Shown: positions 12,842-24,347 of the stretch, one piece after another
Layout: each line of letters begins with the position of its first letter
Position numbering within the stretch: the stretch's first letter is position 1
Origin: Tetrapyrgos nigripes
Lineage: Eukaryota; Basidiomycota; Agaricomycetes; Agaricales; Campanellaceae
Direction of reading: 5' to 3'
NCBI GenBank assembly: GCA_013368315.1
Contig: JAACJM010000094.1
Span: forward strand, 186,001-250,000
DNA length: 64,000 nt
Made by a program: the position numbers and the translations under genes
Notes under the pieces: generated by a model
The model's database searches: none
Told to the model about the DNA's origin: nothing
Seen by the model: the letters and a program-made list of their open reading frames with translations, nothing else

Positions 12842-13950
12842 TTTAGAATACTGATCTGGGAGGCATACTAAGTAGTTCAGAGTCATAAATGTAGATACAG
12901 AGTCCTTGTTATCAGCCTGCTGAAATTTTGATCATGAGATCCATGAGAATGATACTGAATATTACTACAGCAGGCAGGTTACTGTCTCAGCATGAATAAG
13001 AGTTCAGTCACACATCACAGCCAAAAGAAGCTAAGGCCAGATTTGACATTTTCTATTTTTTTCAGATTTTTTTGGATTTTTTTTTTGTCAGAAAGACTGA
13101 ACTTTCGTTCATGCCAGGACAGTAGTATATATGTGCAAATACCATTAGTTCCTTCCAACGGACTCTCATACAACATAAAGGCGAGAAACACAGTATCCGC
13201 TAGGTACCCGCATAGGTGCCCGCATGGTACCCGCACGGTGCCCGCATGGGTACCCGCATGTGCACAGCCACTGCGGGTACCATGCGGGTGCATTACCAGC
13301 ATCCACACAACATCTAAATCACTTCTAATGGATTGAAAATAAGGAATGCTGTAGCTCCTGTACTAATAGCCAGTACCTTGACATATTCAATGTGTAGAAA
13401 TGAATTTCTATCATAAATTCTACTAAATCTTAGGCTAAATTCACATTGATCTCGACTTTTCTAGGAATTGGATCTACAAATTGCCTTAGTAAACACTTGA
13501 AACATTAGCTCAGTGATGTATTAGAATGAGTAGACTGCATTTACAATGCGAATTATGAAGAGTTTTATTCATGTGCAGGCTTCATTTCGAGTCTAAGGGT
13601 AATTTTGGTACATAACTCATAGAATATTGGCATGCAAAGAATGAAAATAGTCTCTACTGCATGCAATAGGCTTTTAGCAATAATATCCAGGCTGTTTTGT
13701 GGAGAAATACTTGAGTTATCAATGAGACTCTAATGTGAATGGGAGTAAGTGGCTGTGCTTATCCATGTACATTTGAGTTTCACTACACTTCGTTGAAGTC
13801 CATTTACAAGCTTTATGTACACTTTTACGCCTCTCTACTATGTTACAAATGCTCGTATGTATGTCATACATTGGTGAACTCAAATGATTACTGGTACCCG
13901 GGCCGTACCCGCAGCCCCGCAGGGGGTACCCGCAGATTTACCTATACCGG
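12842..13950. repeat. Right terminal region of the MULE-like transposon
   Basis: Non-coding. 12960-13747 is the inverted counterpart of 1-780, and the last 200 bases complete the terminus. It contains two GCGGGTAC arrays. The open frame at 12992-13336 is only a translation of the terminal repeat. Confidence 0.8.
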
Positions 13951-14619
13951 AATAGCTCGGGGTCAGAGACAGAAGTCAAGTTCTCGGTATCAGTAGGGCT
14001 CAGAAGAAAGGCTCGGTAATTGCTCTTAAGGCTCTGGCTCGGCTCGAAATGCAGCTGAAAGGAGGATGATCATAGAGAGTCTACAATACTATCTATATAC
14101 TGTTCCCCAGTGCCATGTAGGTACGAAAATATAACTAAACGGAGACGAAGATTTTTAAGGAACAACAAGGTACATTACGAGAAGGTGAGGGATAACTTGA
14201 AAAGGAAAGGGGATGACGTCGTTGAAGGAAGAGAGTAGACAAAGAGGGAAAGATCGGACAAGGAACAAGTCGGCAATACAAAGCGCTATGCATATGAAAG
14301 TGACCATCTTTTGAATAAGAAAACGCACTACCCTTTATCGGCGCCCAGTCCTTTGCTTCATTCCTCGGTACATCGTCAGACGTGGATACGACACGCAGCA
14401 GGGATCCCCGAGCCCTCAACACTTGCTCAAGGTGTTGGCGTGAAGGACGAGACGGAAGAGTAAGAGAGGAGGTGACGTCGACGCAGGAAGTCCGTCTGAT
14501 GAGAGGGAGAATAGAGGAAGGAGTTTGAAGTGATTAAGTAATACAAGTTCGTAAGTGTGAAGCGGTGAAAGTGAAAAATAAAGAAATAACTTGGAGAAAG
14601 AGTCTCAAGATAGAAGAAC
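13951..14619. other. Interval without a recognisable gene
   Basis: Contains GGCTC-rich sequence near 14005-14050 resembling the hAT-type MITE at 42022-42679, but no matching end pair. The minus-strand frame at 14135-14422 has no recognisable domain. Confidence 0.4.
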
Positions 14620-15580
14620 GTAAAAATGAGGAATCGACGGGTAGGGCAACGAGCCCTGCTACAGTATGAAAGAGGGAAGAGGCAGCAAAATGTACGAACT
14701 ATGCTGCGAAGCCTACACGGGAAGCTTTCAGTACACTTTTACAGACAGTTAGGGGATCACAGAAGATTATACCTGCAGTTTGAACATGAGCCTCCCCTTG
14801 GCATCCTGCTGAATGAGTACGTGACAGGCCTCTCCAGACTGTGCTCGCGTTTACTTGTGAGCGAGGTAGTGATGTTGCAGAACACGATAGACTCGTACGT
14901 TGAGATTTAAGTAGAACAAGCTCTTACCTTCGAATGAGCTTGAGCACTGAGATTCACAACAGTTAACATCAAATACACTAAGAGAGGCAGTGCCACTCCG
15001 AACACCGAGGAAGGTTTTCCTTGGCAAAACATGGTCATTTTTAGAGCGCTAATCACGAACGCCTGTCTGAGTTGACCGGATACCCAAATTCCGCGCGCTA
15101 TACTAGGAATGTCAGTGACGTTGAGGGTTAGGGGTTGAAGTCTTCCTTGTTCTCTATATGGTAATAATGACTGTGATTATAAGTAGTACTTCTACGATGG
15201 ATAGTGTAAGTGGAATGTAAGTGATGGGCCACAAAAATCTAAACCCAAGGTATTTGCGTGACCTAAGTATTGCTCACCAACCCCTGTGCCTTATAATTGG
15301 GGTGAGTGCATATCATTTTCGAGTATTTTTTTTCGGCTATGAATCGGGCCTTTGGCCCTCGTGTCTTCAACAACGTCGGGGTGGCCAGCTGGTAACTAGT
15401 ACTTAATGCAGGTCATAAGTAGCGTTGAGGCACTCAGGAGCCCTTTAAAAATGCGCCTTAATACTTACACTTGCACTTGGATTCTTTTGGCCATTCCTCA
15501 TAAGAATGACTCAACCGAGTTGCAGGCTTCACAAGTGCCGATGTCTTTAATAGCACCCATGTCGAAAGAAGGCTAAAGAA
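14620..15580. repeat. Dispersed repeat, family A, copy 1
   Basis: 14690-14930 matches 57230-57487 in inverted orientation and 53400-53570 in direct orientation. 15180-15580 matches 56330-56800 in inverted orientation. The first part carries a short conserved open frame (14626-14910) containing LHGKLS, RRLYLQFEHEPPLGIL and ending SYVEI. The frame is shared by all copies, though each copy shows changes. It may be a remnant of a transposon protein; the family is not recognised. Confidence 0.7.
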
Positions 15581-15595
15581 GGCACTGCGGTTCAG

Positions 15596-16155
15596 TCACC
15601 GCCGGCAGAAGAATCCCAGAGAGCAATTGCGGTAACAGATGATGATCAACGCTCTTATATATAGACTCGAGCCAGGCACTTCTACAACACTTTGATGAAA
15701 CTTTTGGGGTTTGATCGACGTTTCATCAAAGTGTTGCAGAAAGAGTGGTTCGAGGCTAGACCGATGTGCTTTGTGAGTGTTGAAGGGGGGAATCGTTTTG
15801 TGAGTACGTTGTAATTGCGCATTAAGCATCATGGCACTGACTGGTGGGATCGGCCAGACAAATTGTTGGACACAGTGAAGAGTATGCGCCTTGCGCACGG
15901 CGTTTCCCCAGCCTGAGTTAAGCCCGATGATCGTGCGAGTGGTGCTGACCCACTCCGTATCATTAAGATATGAAAATTGTTTTTTTTTTCTGGGATGATA
16001 GGCTGTCGACATCGTTGACTGAGGTAAAGGCCTCTAAATTTTGGAGAATTCTTAAATTCTTAATGAACATCTGAACTGTGGTTGAAATCAAGTTGCTAAG
16101 CTGGCACCTCCGCGACTCGCGTCGTGCGATTGCGTCATCATCGATGCATCATCCC
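15596..16155. repeat. Dispersed repeat, family B, copy 1
   Basis: Shares TATGCGCCTTGCGCACGG, the phrase GAGGCCTCTAAATTTT and flanking sequence with 35310-35655 (direct). It shares GATACGGAGTGGGTCA and the same GAATTC-containing stretch with 62560-62720 (inverted). The minus-strand frame 15596-16012 and the plus-strand frame 62611-62988 begin with a similar peptide (TAYHxRxKK, DTEWV), so the family may once have encoded a protein. Confidence 0.65.
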
Positions 16156-16263
16156 CAGTGAAATTTGAGGCAGGGGGATTGGGAGATGGGTAAACACTCC
16201 GCCAGGATTGTGTCATTTCCCATGACAGCGATGGGAATTTATGGGAAAATATGGCAAATTTCC

Positions 16264-16270
16264 ATGGATT
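16264..16270. repeat. 7-bp target site duplication, left
   Basis: ATGGATT, repeated at 29160-29166 directly outside the other terminus. Confidence 0.75.
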
Positions 16271-16398
16271 TACCGTCGGCGGGACACGCAAGGTTAAAAC
16301 CTGGGAGCGCCCATCATAGATCCGACAACTCGGGTCCACTCCGGGTAAGTCCGGACAGTGGACACCCCTATCCAGTTCAATTCCTTAGTGTACAGGGC
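16271..16398 (+). repeat. Left terminal inverted repeat of the kinase-bearing transposon
   Basis: Matches the complement of 29033-29159 over its length with a few substitutions. Shared landmarks include CCCATCATAGATCCGACAAC and GGACAGTGGACACCCC. Confidence 0.9.
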
Positions 16399-16575
16399 AC
16401 CTGCCCCTATCCAATAGTTGTCAGTCATGATCAGGATCGGCAGTGAGGGTGTTGGATGCTGTCAGTCATCGTTTTCTTTTACTCTGCGCTATATTACTGT
16501 AGTGGCTTACCTTTCCTTAGCCCGCACAGCCTCAGGTGGAGGGATATATAAGTATAATGGTTGTCTAGATGAACC

Positions 16576-17016
16576 CATGTCCGTAATGGCAACGCCTAGT
16601 ATGTGCTACTCAGTTGAAGTGCCTGGCAATGTGGGATGTGGTCAGAACTTTCCCCGTAAAATGACTACTGGGCTTTGTGGCCAATGCACCCTCTGGAACA
16701 TTTTGAAGGATCAGCACGATGGCGTAGAGACTATGGCGGTTCGCTACATTTTTTGTTCATTACAGATGTTTAAATGACTTATCCTTGACAGACGTATAAC
16801 CAATGCATGAATTGTGGCACTGTCGGAACAGGAAGCCAGAACGGAGGTGAATGGAGGTGCTCTGAATGCATCGAAGGTAAGCATTTGATTTGGTGTTCAA
16901 TTATTTTTCTTTATCTCTATTGAATCCCATCGTGTATAGATGCCAGGGCAGCTGAAGTTGTGCGAGTTGCAAATGAAGTGCGCAGTGGTGCTTGGGAAGC
17001 ATGCATGAGACGCTAA
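16576..17016 (+). CDS. Small cysteine-rich zinc-binding-like protein, transposon cargo
   Basis: Three exons are inferred. The first (from ATG 16576) has CGQCTLW. The second starts after an AG near 16792 and encodes QCMNCGTVG then WRCSEC. The third starts near 16940 and ends ACMRR with the stop at 17014-17016. The two Cys-x2-Cys pairs in exon 2, about 20 residues apart, form a probable zinc ribbon. It lies between the left TIR and the alpha-kinase and is transcribed convergently with the kinase. Fungal alpha-kinases often carry Cys-rich N-terminal modules, so this could be a detached partner of the kinase; that is inference. The start could lie upstream, as the frame is open back to about 16418. 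Confidence 0.5.
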
Positions 17017-17070
17017 TACTAGTAGATAAAATTTTTATTATAATCATTTAAGTAAAAATGAAAATAAGTT

Positions 17071-19187
17071 TCAGTCATCATCACTGTCAATTTCAGGGCT
17101 GGCCTGCTTTTGAGAACGAGAACGTGTTCGGCTTGAAGAATGTTCAGTAGTGCTAGCACGCCCCTTGCCTTTACTAACAGTCAACTTTTCCAGACCAATA
17201 CCATGGCAAATGCGGTTGCATTTGTGATTCCTGATAAATTCATCAAGGCCTGTGTAGCCATGATCTCCGGGGCAGCTTCCTCTGCAGAGATAATGATATC
17301 AGACAAATAGAAAGGTAGTCTTGTAGATCAAATACGTACCCATCTCTAGTGTGTGTCATAATATCAAAGAGAACCTGTCCTTGTGCAGTGGGAGATCCTG
17401 TTGTCAATCAACAGAGAATGTTGATCAGAATCCAAATTTTTATATGCAAAAAGCTGTAAATAATACCTTGTATATCAACAAATACCATCTTCCCTTTGGT
17501 CCAGTGAAGAGTGAAATGAGCAAAAGCGGCCATTGTCATGTAGGGAAGCGTGTTGCGGTCAACTTGAGTCATCGTTCCAGAATATTTGGTGATTTCTGTG
17601 CTCCGTCGGGGTTCCATAAGCCAAAGTATTTGAAGGGTTTCCAAATCTTCCGACCCTGGCTCATACATCTCGTCAACATACTGCTCAGCAGTGACACCAG
17701 AGAGAGTAGACGGGGTATTGTTTTCCACAATTTCTTCTGCAAGATATGCATCTGTGAAAGAAAAATCTTTTTAAGTCTGTAAGTAAACCATCATTCAAGT
17801 TTGCATTGGAAGAAATATGAATACCGGAAGAATAATCAACCCCTGACTCTTGACAGATTCTCTGAAACAAGTCCAAAAAGTATTTGCCGCGGTAGATGTT
17901 TCGAAATTCAGACTCTAAAGCCCAAGAATCATTGTGCATACTGTAAGGGGTGGTCATTCTCTTGAACGCAATTTGATCTGACACTTTCATAATACCCTGA
18001 GTTAAAAATCAGTACTGAGAAAATATAAACCATGAATAGACTCGCCTGGAACACTGTTTTCGCCAGGCCAGTACCGATAGGTGTACTGGATGCCACAGCA
18101 GGTACTTCCTCTCCTTCATCAAAGTTGATCTGAATTTCACCCTCCTCCCCTTCCTCAATCTTCGCAATACGGAGTTTCATTGCCACTGATGACAAGTTCA
18201 ACTTGGGGCCATTTTTGGATTGCAGAGTATGAATTTGCTTCTGTCCATACGTAGAAACCAGTGCTTGATTGCGTGAATCAGTAAAAATCAATTTGTACAT
18301 TCTTGATTACAGCTTACCAGCACATTTAGAAGGTGCTTTGATTTCACCATCATCGTCAAGCTGCCTTTTGATGCGTGCAGAACCACCCAAAGCTGGAGGA
18401 AGTGCGCCAAGCCGTGCTTCCACCTTCAGTGATAAATTCAAAATTAGCAGATGACAAAAAAGTAAGTCTGAGGGAAACATACCTTTGATATATCCACAAT
18501 GAGCCAGAAGTGCATGTATTGTCCATTACACTGTCGGGGGCTTGGACTTTTCTTGGATTGATCAGCTAGCGAGACCAGATTCTTGAGAGGAAACCCATTC
18601 ATGGCAACATGGGTGTCATAGACACATCCAACAGTACCATGCTCAGTGTCACCACTGAGCTTGACATTGAATGGCCAACGAATGTTCACCTCATCACTGA
18701 GCATGAAAGTGTCAGAAAAAAAAAAACACATTCTGATTGGAGGCAAAAAAGATATACATACTACTGCAAGCTCCCTGGAGCGGAATTGCACCATTGAACG
18801 TTGGCGCGATCAACAAAAGTCTTTTTAACATCTACTCAGTATGAAGTAAATTAGAACCAAAAGTCTTCGAGAGCTCATGAATAAATACCGGAGACATTAT
18901 CAGCTGCATCAAATGTCAACATATCATTCGGAAAATTGATGAGAACCTTTTCAGGGATGGCAAGGCGACCATAAGCCAAAATGCTTCGTCCACTGCCTGC
19001 TTTAGCATTCCAAAAGGCAGCCATTTCAGTGGAAGGAGATGACGCAGGTGGAAACTTGATCGCATCGAGTTGGGCTTGTCGTTGCTTTGCGGCCTGCATA
19101 GTAGCTGTGAAATTGTTAGACATGTTGTTCGCAGCAATAGAAGATGCAGCACTGTCAGCAGAGCTCTTGGGTTGAGTTTTGGTCACT
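17071..19187 (-). CDS. Alpha-type (MHCK/EF2-kinase-like) atypical protein kinase, transposon cargo
   Basis: Spliced minus-strand gene of about nine exons. The N-terminal half (about 19187-18050) is Ser/Ala-rich and of unknown fold. The C-terminal half is an alpha-kinase domain: DQIAFKR (Lys of the nucleotide pocket), DAYLAEEIVE, KYSGT, AAFAHFTLHWTKGKMVFVDI then QG, LFDIMTHT, GDHGYTGLDEF and HKCNRIC. This order matches the family, with the terminal glycine loop and the zinc-coordinating H-x-C-x3-C. A Ser/Arg-rich tail ends SPEIDSDDD with the stop at 17071-17073. One intron has a GC donor (near 18050). The reading frame runs into the palindrome boundary at 19187 with no ATG, so the first exon or promoter has been displaced by that insertion. 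Expected role: Ser/Thr phosphorylation; substrate unknown. Confidence 0.75.
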
Positions 19188-19239
19188 ATGCTGGTCAAAG
19201 TGCACTTTTATTCAACCCGTAGAAATTCACAATTGACCC

Positions 19240-19415
19240 GTAGAAATTCAAAGGTTGACACCCGGATTATTTCATTCAAAGTCGACACCCGTATTTTATT
19301 CAAAGGTTGATACCCGTATTTATTCAAAGTCGACACCCGTAATTATTCAAAGTCGACACCCGTATTTTATTCAAAGGTTGATACCCGTATTTATTCAAAG
19401 TCGACACCCACATTC
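19240..19415 (+). repeat. Subterminal tandem repeats of the palindromic element, left
   Basis: Alternating units containing AAAGTCGACACCCG and AAAGGTTGATACCCG separated by TATTTATTC-like spacers. The mirror array at 27084-27290 has one extra 28-bp unit. Arrays like this near transposon ends usually bind the transposase. Confidence 0.8.
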
Positions 19416-19418
19416 ATG

Positions 19419-19425
19419 TATATAG
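19419..19425 (+). promoter_or_regulatory. TATA-like box upstream of the left palindrome gene
   Basis: TATATAG about 150 bases upstream of the ATG at 19575, just inside the subterminal repeats. The mirror copy is at 27074-27080. The function is inferred from sequence and spacing. Confidence 0.45.
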
Positions 19426-19574
19426 CTAGCTTAATCTAGTAAGGTAAGCCAAATTTAGTAGTTCTCACCGCGCACTCAACCACTTCTATACACGCTTCTA
19501 CCAGTCATGTGACCATAGGAAGTCACGAGTCACGTTGCAGCGTTGTTCGTTTACTGATACTCTCATCTTCAACC

Positions 19575-22151
19575 ATGCCTGAACAGCGAGAAGGCACTTG
19601 TATGGCACTACAAATCCGATCTGCCATTCAGGATAAAAATCTTGGACCTATTCTTGGTATCCATGCGGACCCAACTGCCTCTGAGCGCAAGAAAGCTCCT
19701 GGCGGCTCCTGTTCTGCTGTCAAGCTTGGTCTGGTAACGCGATTGGGTCCACATTGTCGCTACAAACGTGGAACCAATGGTGCACAGACCCCTTTGTGGC
19801 CCGAGGTGTTCCGTGTTACGCATAGAAACCCTGTTCCACCGCCTATCTCTACACTCTCACTGCGAGGCCCAGAGGCAATCAGTGCAACTGCACGTGGTAT
19901 AGACATGGAGTTGGGACCTTTAAATCTCTATGTATGTGTTTTCCTTCTGCTTTACTTCCATACTAATGTATGATTACCAAATAGTTGGCATTTCTTACAC
20001 ATACCAACGTACAGCTTTATACCTGGAAGCAATTCTTGCAATCTATTGCGAAGCTCCCAGTCAAGGTGAGTTATCATATAATTGAACACTGCTGGTCAAC
20101 TCCAAAACAATCTAATTCTATCATTAGGTCCGCCGATTCAGTATCGGGCTTGCATTTGAATTCCAGGACTACTTCTTGGCTTTTGTCATGCTTGACAATG
20201 TATTTCAGGTATGTTGCTAAATTTCACATTCCTTTGCTAGCATATTCACTTGCAGCAGCCTAACTGGTATTTACCAAGTGGCCCTATTCCTTTTGAGCTC
20301 TCCATCCCAGATCCAGTCCATACGTGGCTCACTTTTCTCGACCAAGTTACTCAAGCCATAATGGCACGAGTGAACTCTCCATCTTGTCAAAGAGATCAAG
20401 TCTTGGCCATTCAGGTTGTGCGTGACATGAAGATCTTCCATGGAATTGGGATTTATGTTGGTCTTGAGATGTTTGCGATGGCTGGTACGCTACATCTTCA
20501 TATTTGACAGCTGGTCTCCTCTTTTAATCAGACATTACAGGAATTTCACCCTTTCTCACTGAGGCTGAGGTTTTTGACTGTCCATCGCGTACAGCTTGTC
20601 TCTGCCTTGCATATTGGGAATTTGTTAATATGTCTTATTCTCCAGAGCTTTGGTAAGTCTCTCAGCACCATTACTTATCAATCCTCTCACTGTCATACCT
20701 GAATTACAGGGAGAAACTTCTACGACCTGCCATTCACGGAGGTGTGCTGGCTCCTACAGTCAAGCAGAGGAAGAAGTACGCCGATTGGCTAGTGGTATAT
20801 GGGAAGGACCGCATTAAGTGTACCTTTCGGGAGGCTTCCCTGATCGATAAGTACATTGTAAATTCTTCCAACAAATTGATGCTTTCAGTATCTGACTATG
20901 TCTTTCTTCATTCACCAGCACATCATTAATTCAATCCACCAAGATGGGAATCATGGAATTTTCCATGTACAAACTGGACATGAGGCTTCTCTTTTTGATG
21001 TCTTTGAGCCCGCTCGCATTCGAAAGTCACTCAAGCCAGACTCGCAGCCTGACCTTGGTCATCTTGTGTTTGGTAATCGCATGTGGGTTCAGCTAGGCAG
21101 GTCTGTTCCCAGCATTTTGGACCCCTTAACACACATGTTTCAATCTCGTGGTAAGTGTTTTTGACATTCATCACTAACTGTATTCACTGAAGCCTGGTTA
21201 TAGGTCTGGGTGATGGAGCACCTACTTATTTGTTGGAAGAGGTTTATACCTCTCTGTTTGATGATTCTCGTGCCTTCTTTCGGCCTACATACTCCTATCA
21301 TGACCGCCATCAGATTTGGACCATGACTCCAGTCTTTCCACCAAATTCCTTTCCAACCTCAGAGGTGGCATTGTATGTTGTTCATAGCCATTACCATTGC
21401 ACACTGACATAAACTATATTGCCAGGAACTGGGAGAATGAGTACTCAATGACCCTTCAAGAGGTACTCACAAAGCAAGCCAAATAAAATTCTCGATCTAC
21501 ATCAGATCAGCGTCACTGCTTATCTTCAGAATTGGGGGACAAACAGGAAAGAAAAGTGCTTGTTCCGTACGTGTTGCAATTTTCACCATTGACGTCACTG
21601 TGTTTGCTGATCATATATGATGCTCAGCTGCTGGCCACCTTACTCCTCACGCTTTCGCATAGTCGAAGCTCACGAACGTGAATCCAAGCTTTTCAAGAAT
21701 ATAGTAAGCAAGAACACCACAGATGTAGCCATTGGACCACTTGAGTATTGTGGGAATGGGCGAATGGTAAAGGATAGTCATGGAAAACTTATGTGAGTCA
21801 ATTTTGACTTTTCCTGTCAATATTTTCCTGACTAGTTTCTACAGTCTCACTGTGTGCTGGTATGATCCTGAAAGCCTTTCAAAGGGGCTGGTCAGTCGAG
21901 AATACCGAGGATTATCTAGGCGTGTCCTTGGCTTGGACAAAATTGGTAAGAAGGGTTTCAAGATGAAGAAATCAATCAAAACCAAGAATGAGTCAGTCAT
22001 TCAAGGTATTCTGTCTGTTTCATATCCCATCGATGTTGTTTCTCCTTCGATCACCAGCCCTCCCTCCAAGAGACGGCGACTTAGTGCAGACAAGCACCTT
22101 GCTTTGCACTCTGTAGATGATGACAAGCCCAGTCGTCAGCGCAAACAGTGA
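19575..22151 (+). CDS. Unidentified 657-residue protein of the palindromic element, left copy
   Basis: A twelve-exon model with GT-AG introns of about 47-64 bases gives exons 19575-19931, 19985-20065, 20128-20208, 20256-20484, 20541-20652, 20710-20857, 20919-21150, 21204-21372, 21426-21462, 21511-21566, 21628-21792 and 21845-22151. They sum to 1974 bases, an exact multiple of three with one stop. The start ATG has a favourable context. The protein begins MPEQREGTCMALQIR. It has a conserved-looking middle (VHTWLTFLDQVTQAIMARV, DMKIFHGIGIYVGLEM, IHQDGNHGIFHVQTG, HLVFGNRMWVQLG) and a basic C-terminus (KKGFKMKKSIKTKNES, KRRRL). I recognise no family. As the only gene of the element it is a candidate mobility protein. 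Intact frame and splice sites suggest it is young or under selection. Confidence 0.65.
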
Positions 22152-23220
22152 AATAGGCAGGGAATGTGATCTTATACATAAATATTTCGACTATGTAATG
22201 TTATTCTTTTGCAATTTTGTTGGTCAGTCTGGACAGGATAGGTTAAGCTAGCAGGACTCCAGGAGTGACACTATTGACCTAACTGACCGAATGGCCTGTG
22301 ATTATTCCACCTGAAAGGGGTAAAACCTAAGGAAGAATCAGAAGAAATGGAAAAAAATAAGACTTACTGCCAAGCCTCATGTACCACTAAGCTCTGTGAA
22401 GAACATCATGCCTGGGCCTGGTTGCAGACCTTAGAATGTGGGATCTGTAGAGTGAAAGAAGAAAGGAGATAGATAGGCTGGATTGCATCCAGATACATCA
22501 TAGAGCTCCCACACAGCTGTGGCTCACTATGAACAAGACTGTGGCCTAGTTTCATTCTGGTGTACCACTAAGCTCAAAAAAAGTGATAAATATCAAATAA
22601 AGCATCATATGAAAATGATAATAATCAGGGTTTGACTGCCTGTTGAGGAATGAAAAAAGAATGAGACATACAAAGGTGCAATACAGGCTGTAAAAATGGT
22701 TCCCATGATCAGTGCAGACTGTGGTCTAATTTCATTCTGGTGTACCACTAAGCTCAAAAAAAGTGATAAATATCAAATAAACCATCATATGAAAATAATA
22801 ATAATCAGAGTTTGACTGCCTGTCGAGGAATGAAAAAGAACGAGACATACAAAGGTACAATACAGGCTGTAAAGGTAGTTCCCACGAACTCGTTTTTGTG
22901 TTCATATGTTTTCTTTCTCTAATAACATATGTTGCACTCTATATGGTGTGTTACTGATAATGAGTTCTGGTATCATTGATTCTGATATGGCATGGATTTG
23001 ATGACTTGGAGGCCTCATCGGCAGATCCACTTGAAGCACTAGATATCAAGTCTATTATAGCATCTCTTCAGGGAATTATTTTTTGCACAATCTCTACATA
23101 TTAGGCTTAAGTATAGACCTAAAAGCTAACGAATTTACTGACAGTAACATCCTTTCCAGAAGCTATAAATGTCTGGAGATCATGGAATGAGACACATCTG
23201 ACAAGAATGACATCATAGCC
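22152..23220. other. Inner non-coding part of the left palindrome arm
   Basis: Contains a tandem duplication of about 180 bp at 22541-22890. Two short open pieces lie nearer the centre (23000-23087, encoding DDLEASSADPLEALDIKS, and 23146-23217, encoding SFPEAINVWRSW). They look coding-like but have no start or known relatives. Confidence 0.5.
22541..22890 (+). repeat. Tandem duplication, period about 180 bp
   Basis: Units starting GTGGCCTAGTTTCATTCTGG (22541) and GTGGTCTAATTTCATTCTGG (22721) run in parallel with about 5-10 differences. The mirror copy is at 23609-23958. Confidence 0.85.
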
Positions 23221-23278
23221 TTCCTCTGCCTTATCGTTGTCGTTCGTACTAATGGACGTGTTCTGCTGACGTGGTCTC
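23221..23278. other. Unique 58-bp spacer at the centre of the palindrome
   Basis: The bases between 23220 and 23279 do not pair across the axis at 23249.5. This single-copy loop is the only part of the interior that distinguishes the two arms. Confidence 0.9.
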
Positions 23279-24347
23279 GGCTATGATGTCATTCTTGTCA
23301 GATGTGTCTCATTCCATGATCTCCAGACATTTATAGCTTCTGGAAAGGATGTTACTGTCAGTAAATTCGTTAGCTTTTAGGTCTATACTTAAGCCTAATA
23401 TGTAGAGATTGTGCAAAAAATAATTCCCTGAAGAGATGCTATAATAGACTTGATATCTAGTGCTTCAAGTGGATCTGCCGATGAGGCCTCCAAGTCATCA
23501 AATCCATGCCATATCAGAATCAATGATACCAGAACTCATTATCAGTAACACACCATATAGAGTGCAACATATGTTATTAGAGAAAGAAAACATATGAACA
23601 CAAAAACGAGTTCGTGGGAACTACCTTTACAGCCTGTATTGTACCTTTGTATGTCTCGTTCTTTTTCATTCCTCGACAGGCAGTCAAACTCTGATTATTA
23701 TTATTTTCATATGATGGTTTATTTGATATTTATCACTTTTTTTGAGCTTAGTGGTACACCAGAATGAAATTAGACCACAGTCTGCACTGATCATGGGAAC
23801 CATTTTTACAGCCTGTATTGCACCTTTGTATGTCTCATTCTTTTTTCATTCCTCAACAGGCAGTCAAACCCTGATTATTATCATTTTCATATGATGCTTT
23901 ATTTGATATTTATCACTTTTTTTGAGCTTAGTGGTACACCAGAATGAAACTAGGCCACAGTCTTGTTCATAGTGAGCCACAGCTGTGTGGGAGCTCTATG
24001 ATGTATCTGGATGCAATCCAGCCTATCTATCTCCTTTCTTCTTTCACTCTACAGATCCCACATTCTAAGGTCTGCAACCAGGCCCAGGCATGATGTTCTT
24101 CACAGAGCTTAGTGGTACATGAGGCTTGGCAGTAAGTCTTATTTTTTTCCATTTCTTCTGATTCTTCCTTAGGTTTTACCCCTTTCAGGTGGAATAATCA
24201 CAGGCCATTCGGTCAGTTAGGTCAATAGTGTCACTCCTGGAGTCCTGCTAGCTTAACCTATCCTGTCCAGACTGACCAACAAAATTGCAAAAGAATAACA
24301 TTACATAGTCGAAATATTTATGTATAAGATCACATTCCCTGCCTATT

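Larger units (their letters stand above)
5871..13950 (+). mobile_element. MULE-like DNA transposon, apparently autonomous, 8.1 kb
   Basis: Both ends carry the same inverted signature: CGGGTATCGG followed by AAATCTGCGGGTAC at 5871, and GTACCCGCAGATTT then CCTATACCGG ending at 13950. The end at 1199 of the deleted copy confirms the boundary to within a few bases. Subterminal arrays of GCGGGTAC units lie at 5880-5957, 13190-13290 and 13905-13940. A single large multi-exon gene (7230-12841) fills the interior and encodes a DDE transposase with extra domains. No clear target duplication was found at these boundaries. The intact splice sites suggest recent activity, but one apparent frameshift near 8130 argues against full function. 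Confidence 0.8.
19187..23220 (+). repeat. Left arm of the giant inverted repeat (4034 bp)
   Basis: Reverse complement of 23279-27340. All open frames compared in the two arms give identical proteins, and the non-coding stretches compared by eye also match base for base. Confidence 0.9.

Noticed and set aside
5871..13950. KDZ (Kyakuja/Dileera/Zisupton) transposon
   Set aside because: The zinc module is GCM1/WRKY-like and the GCRYHF motif after the second Asp is MULE-like; no CxC domain of KDZ proteins was seen.
19575..22151. TET/JBP dioxygenase, known to travel with basidiomycete transposons
   Set aside because: IHQDGNH loosely suggests an HxD motif, but the rest of the fold signature (second His, terminal Arg in context) was not recognisable.
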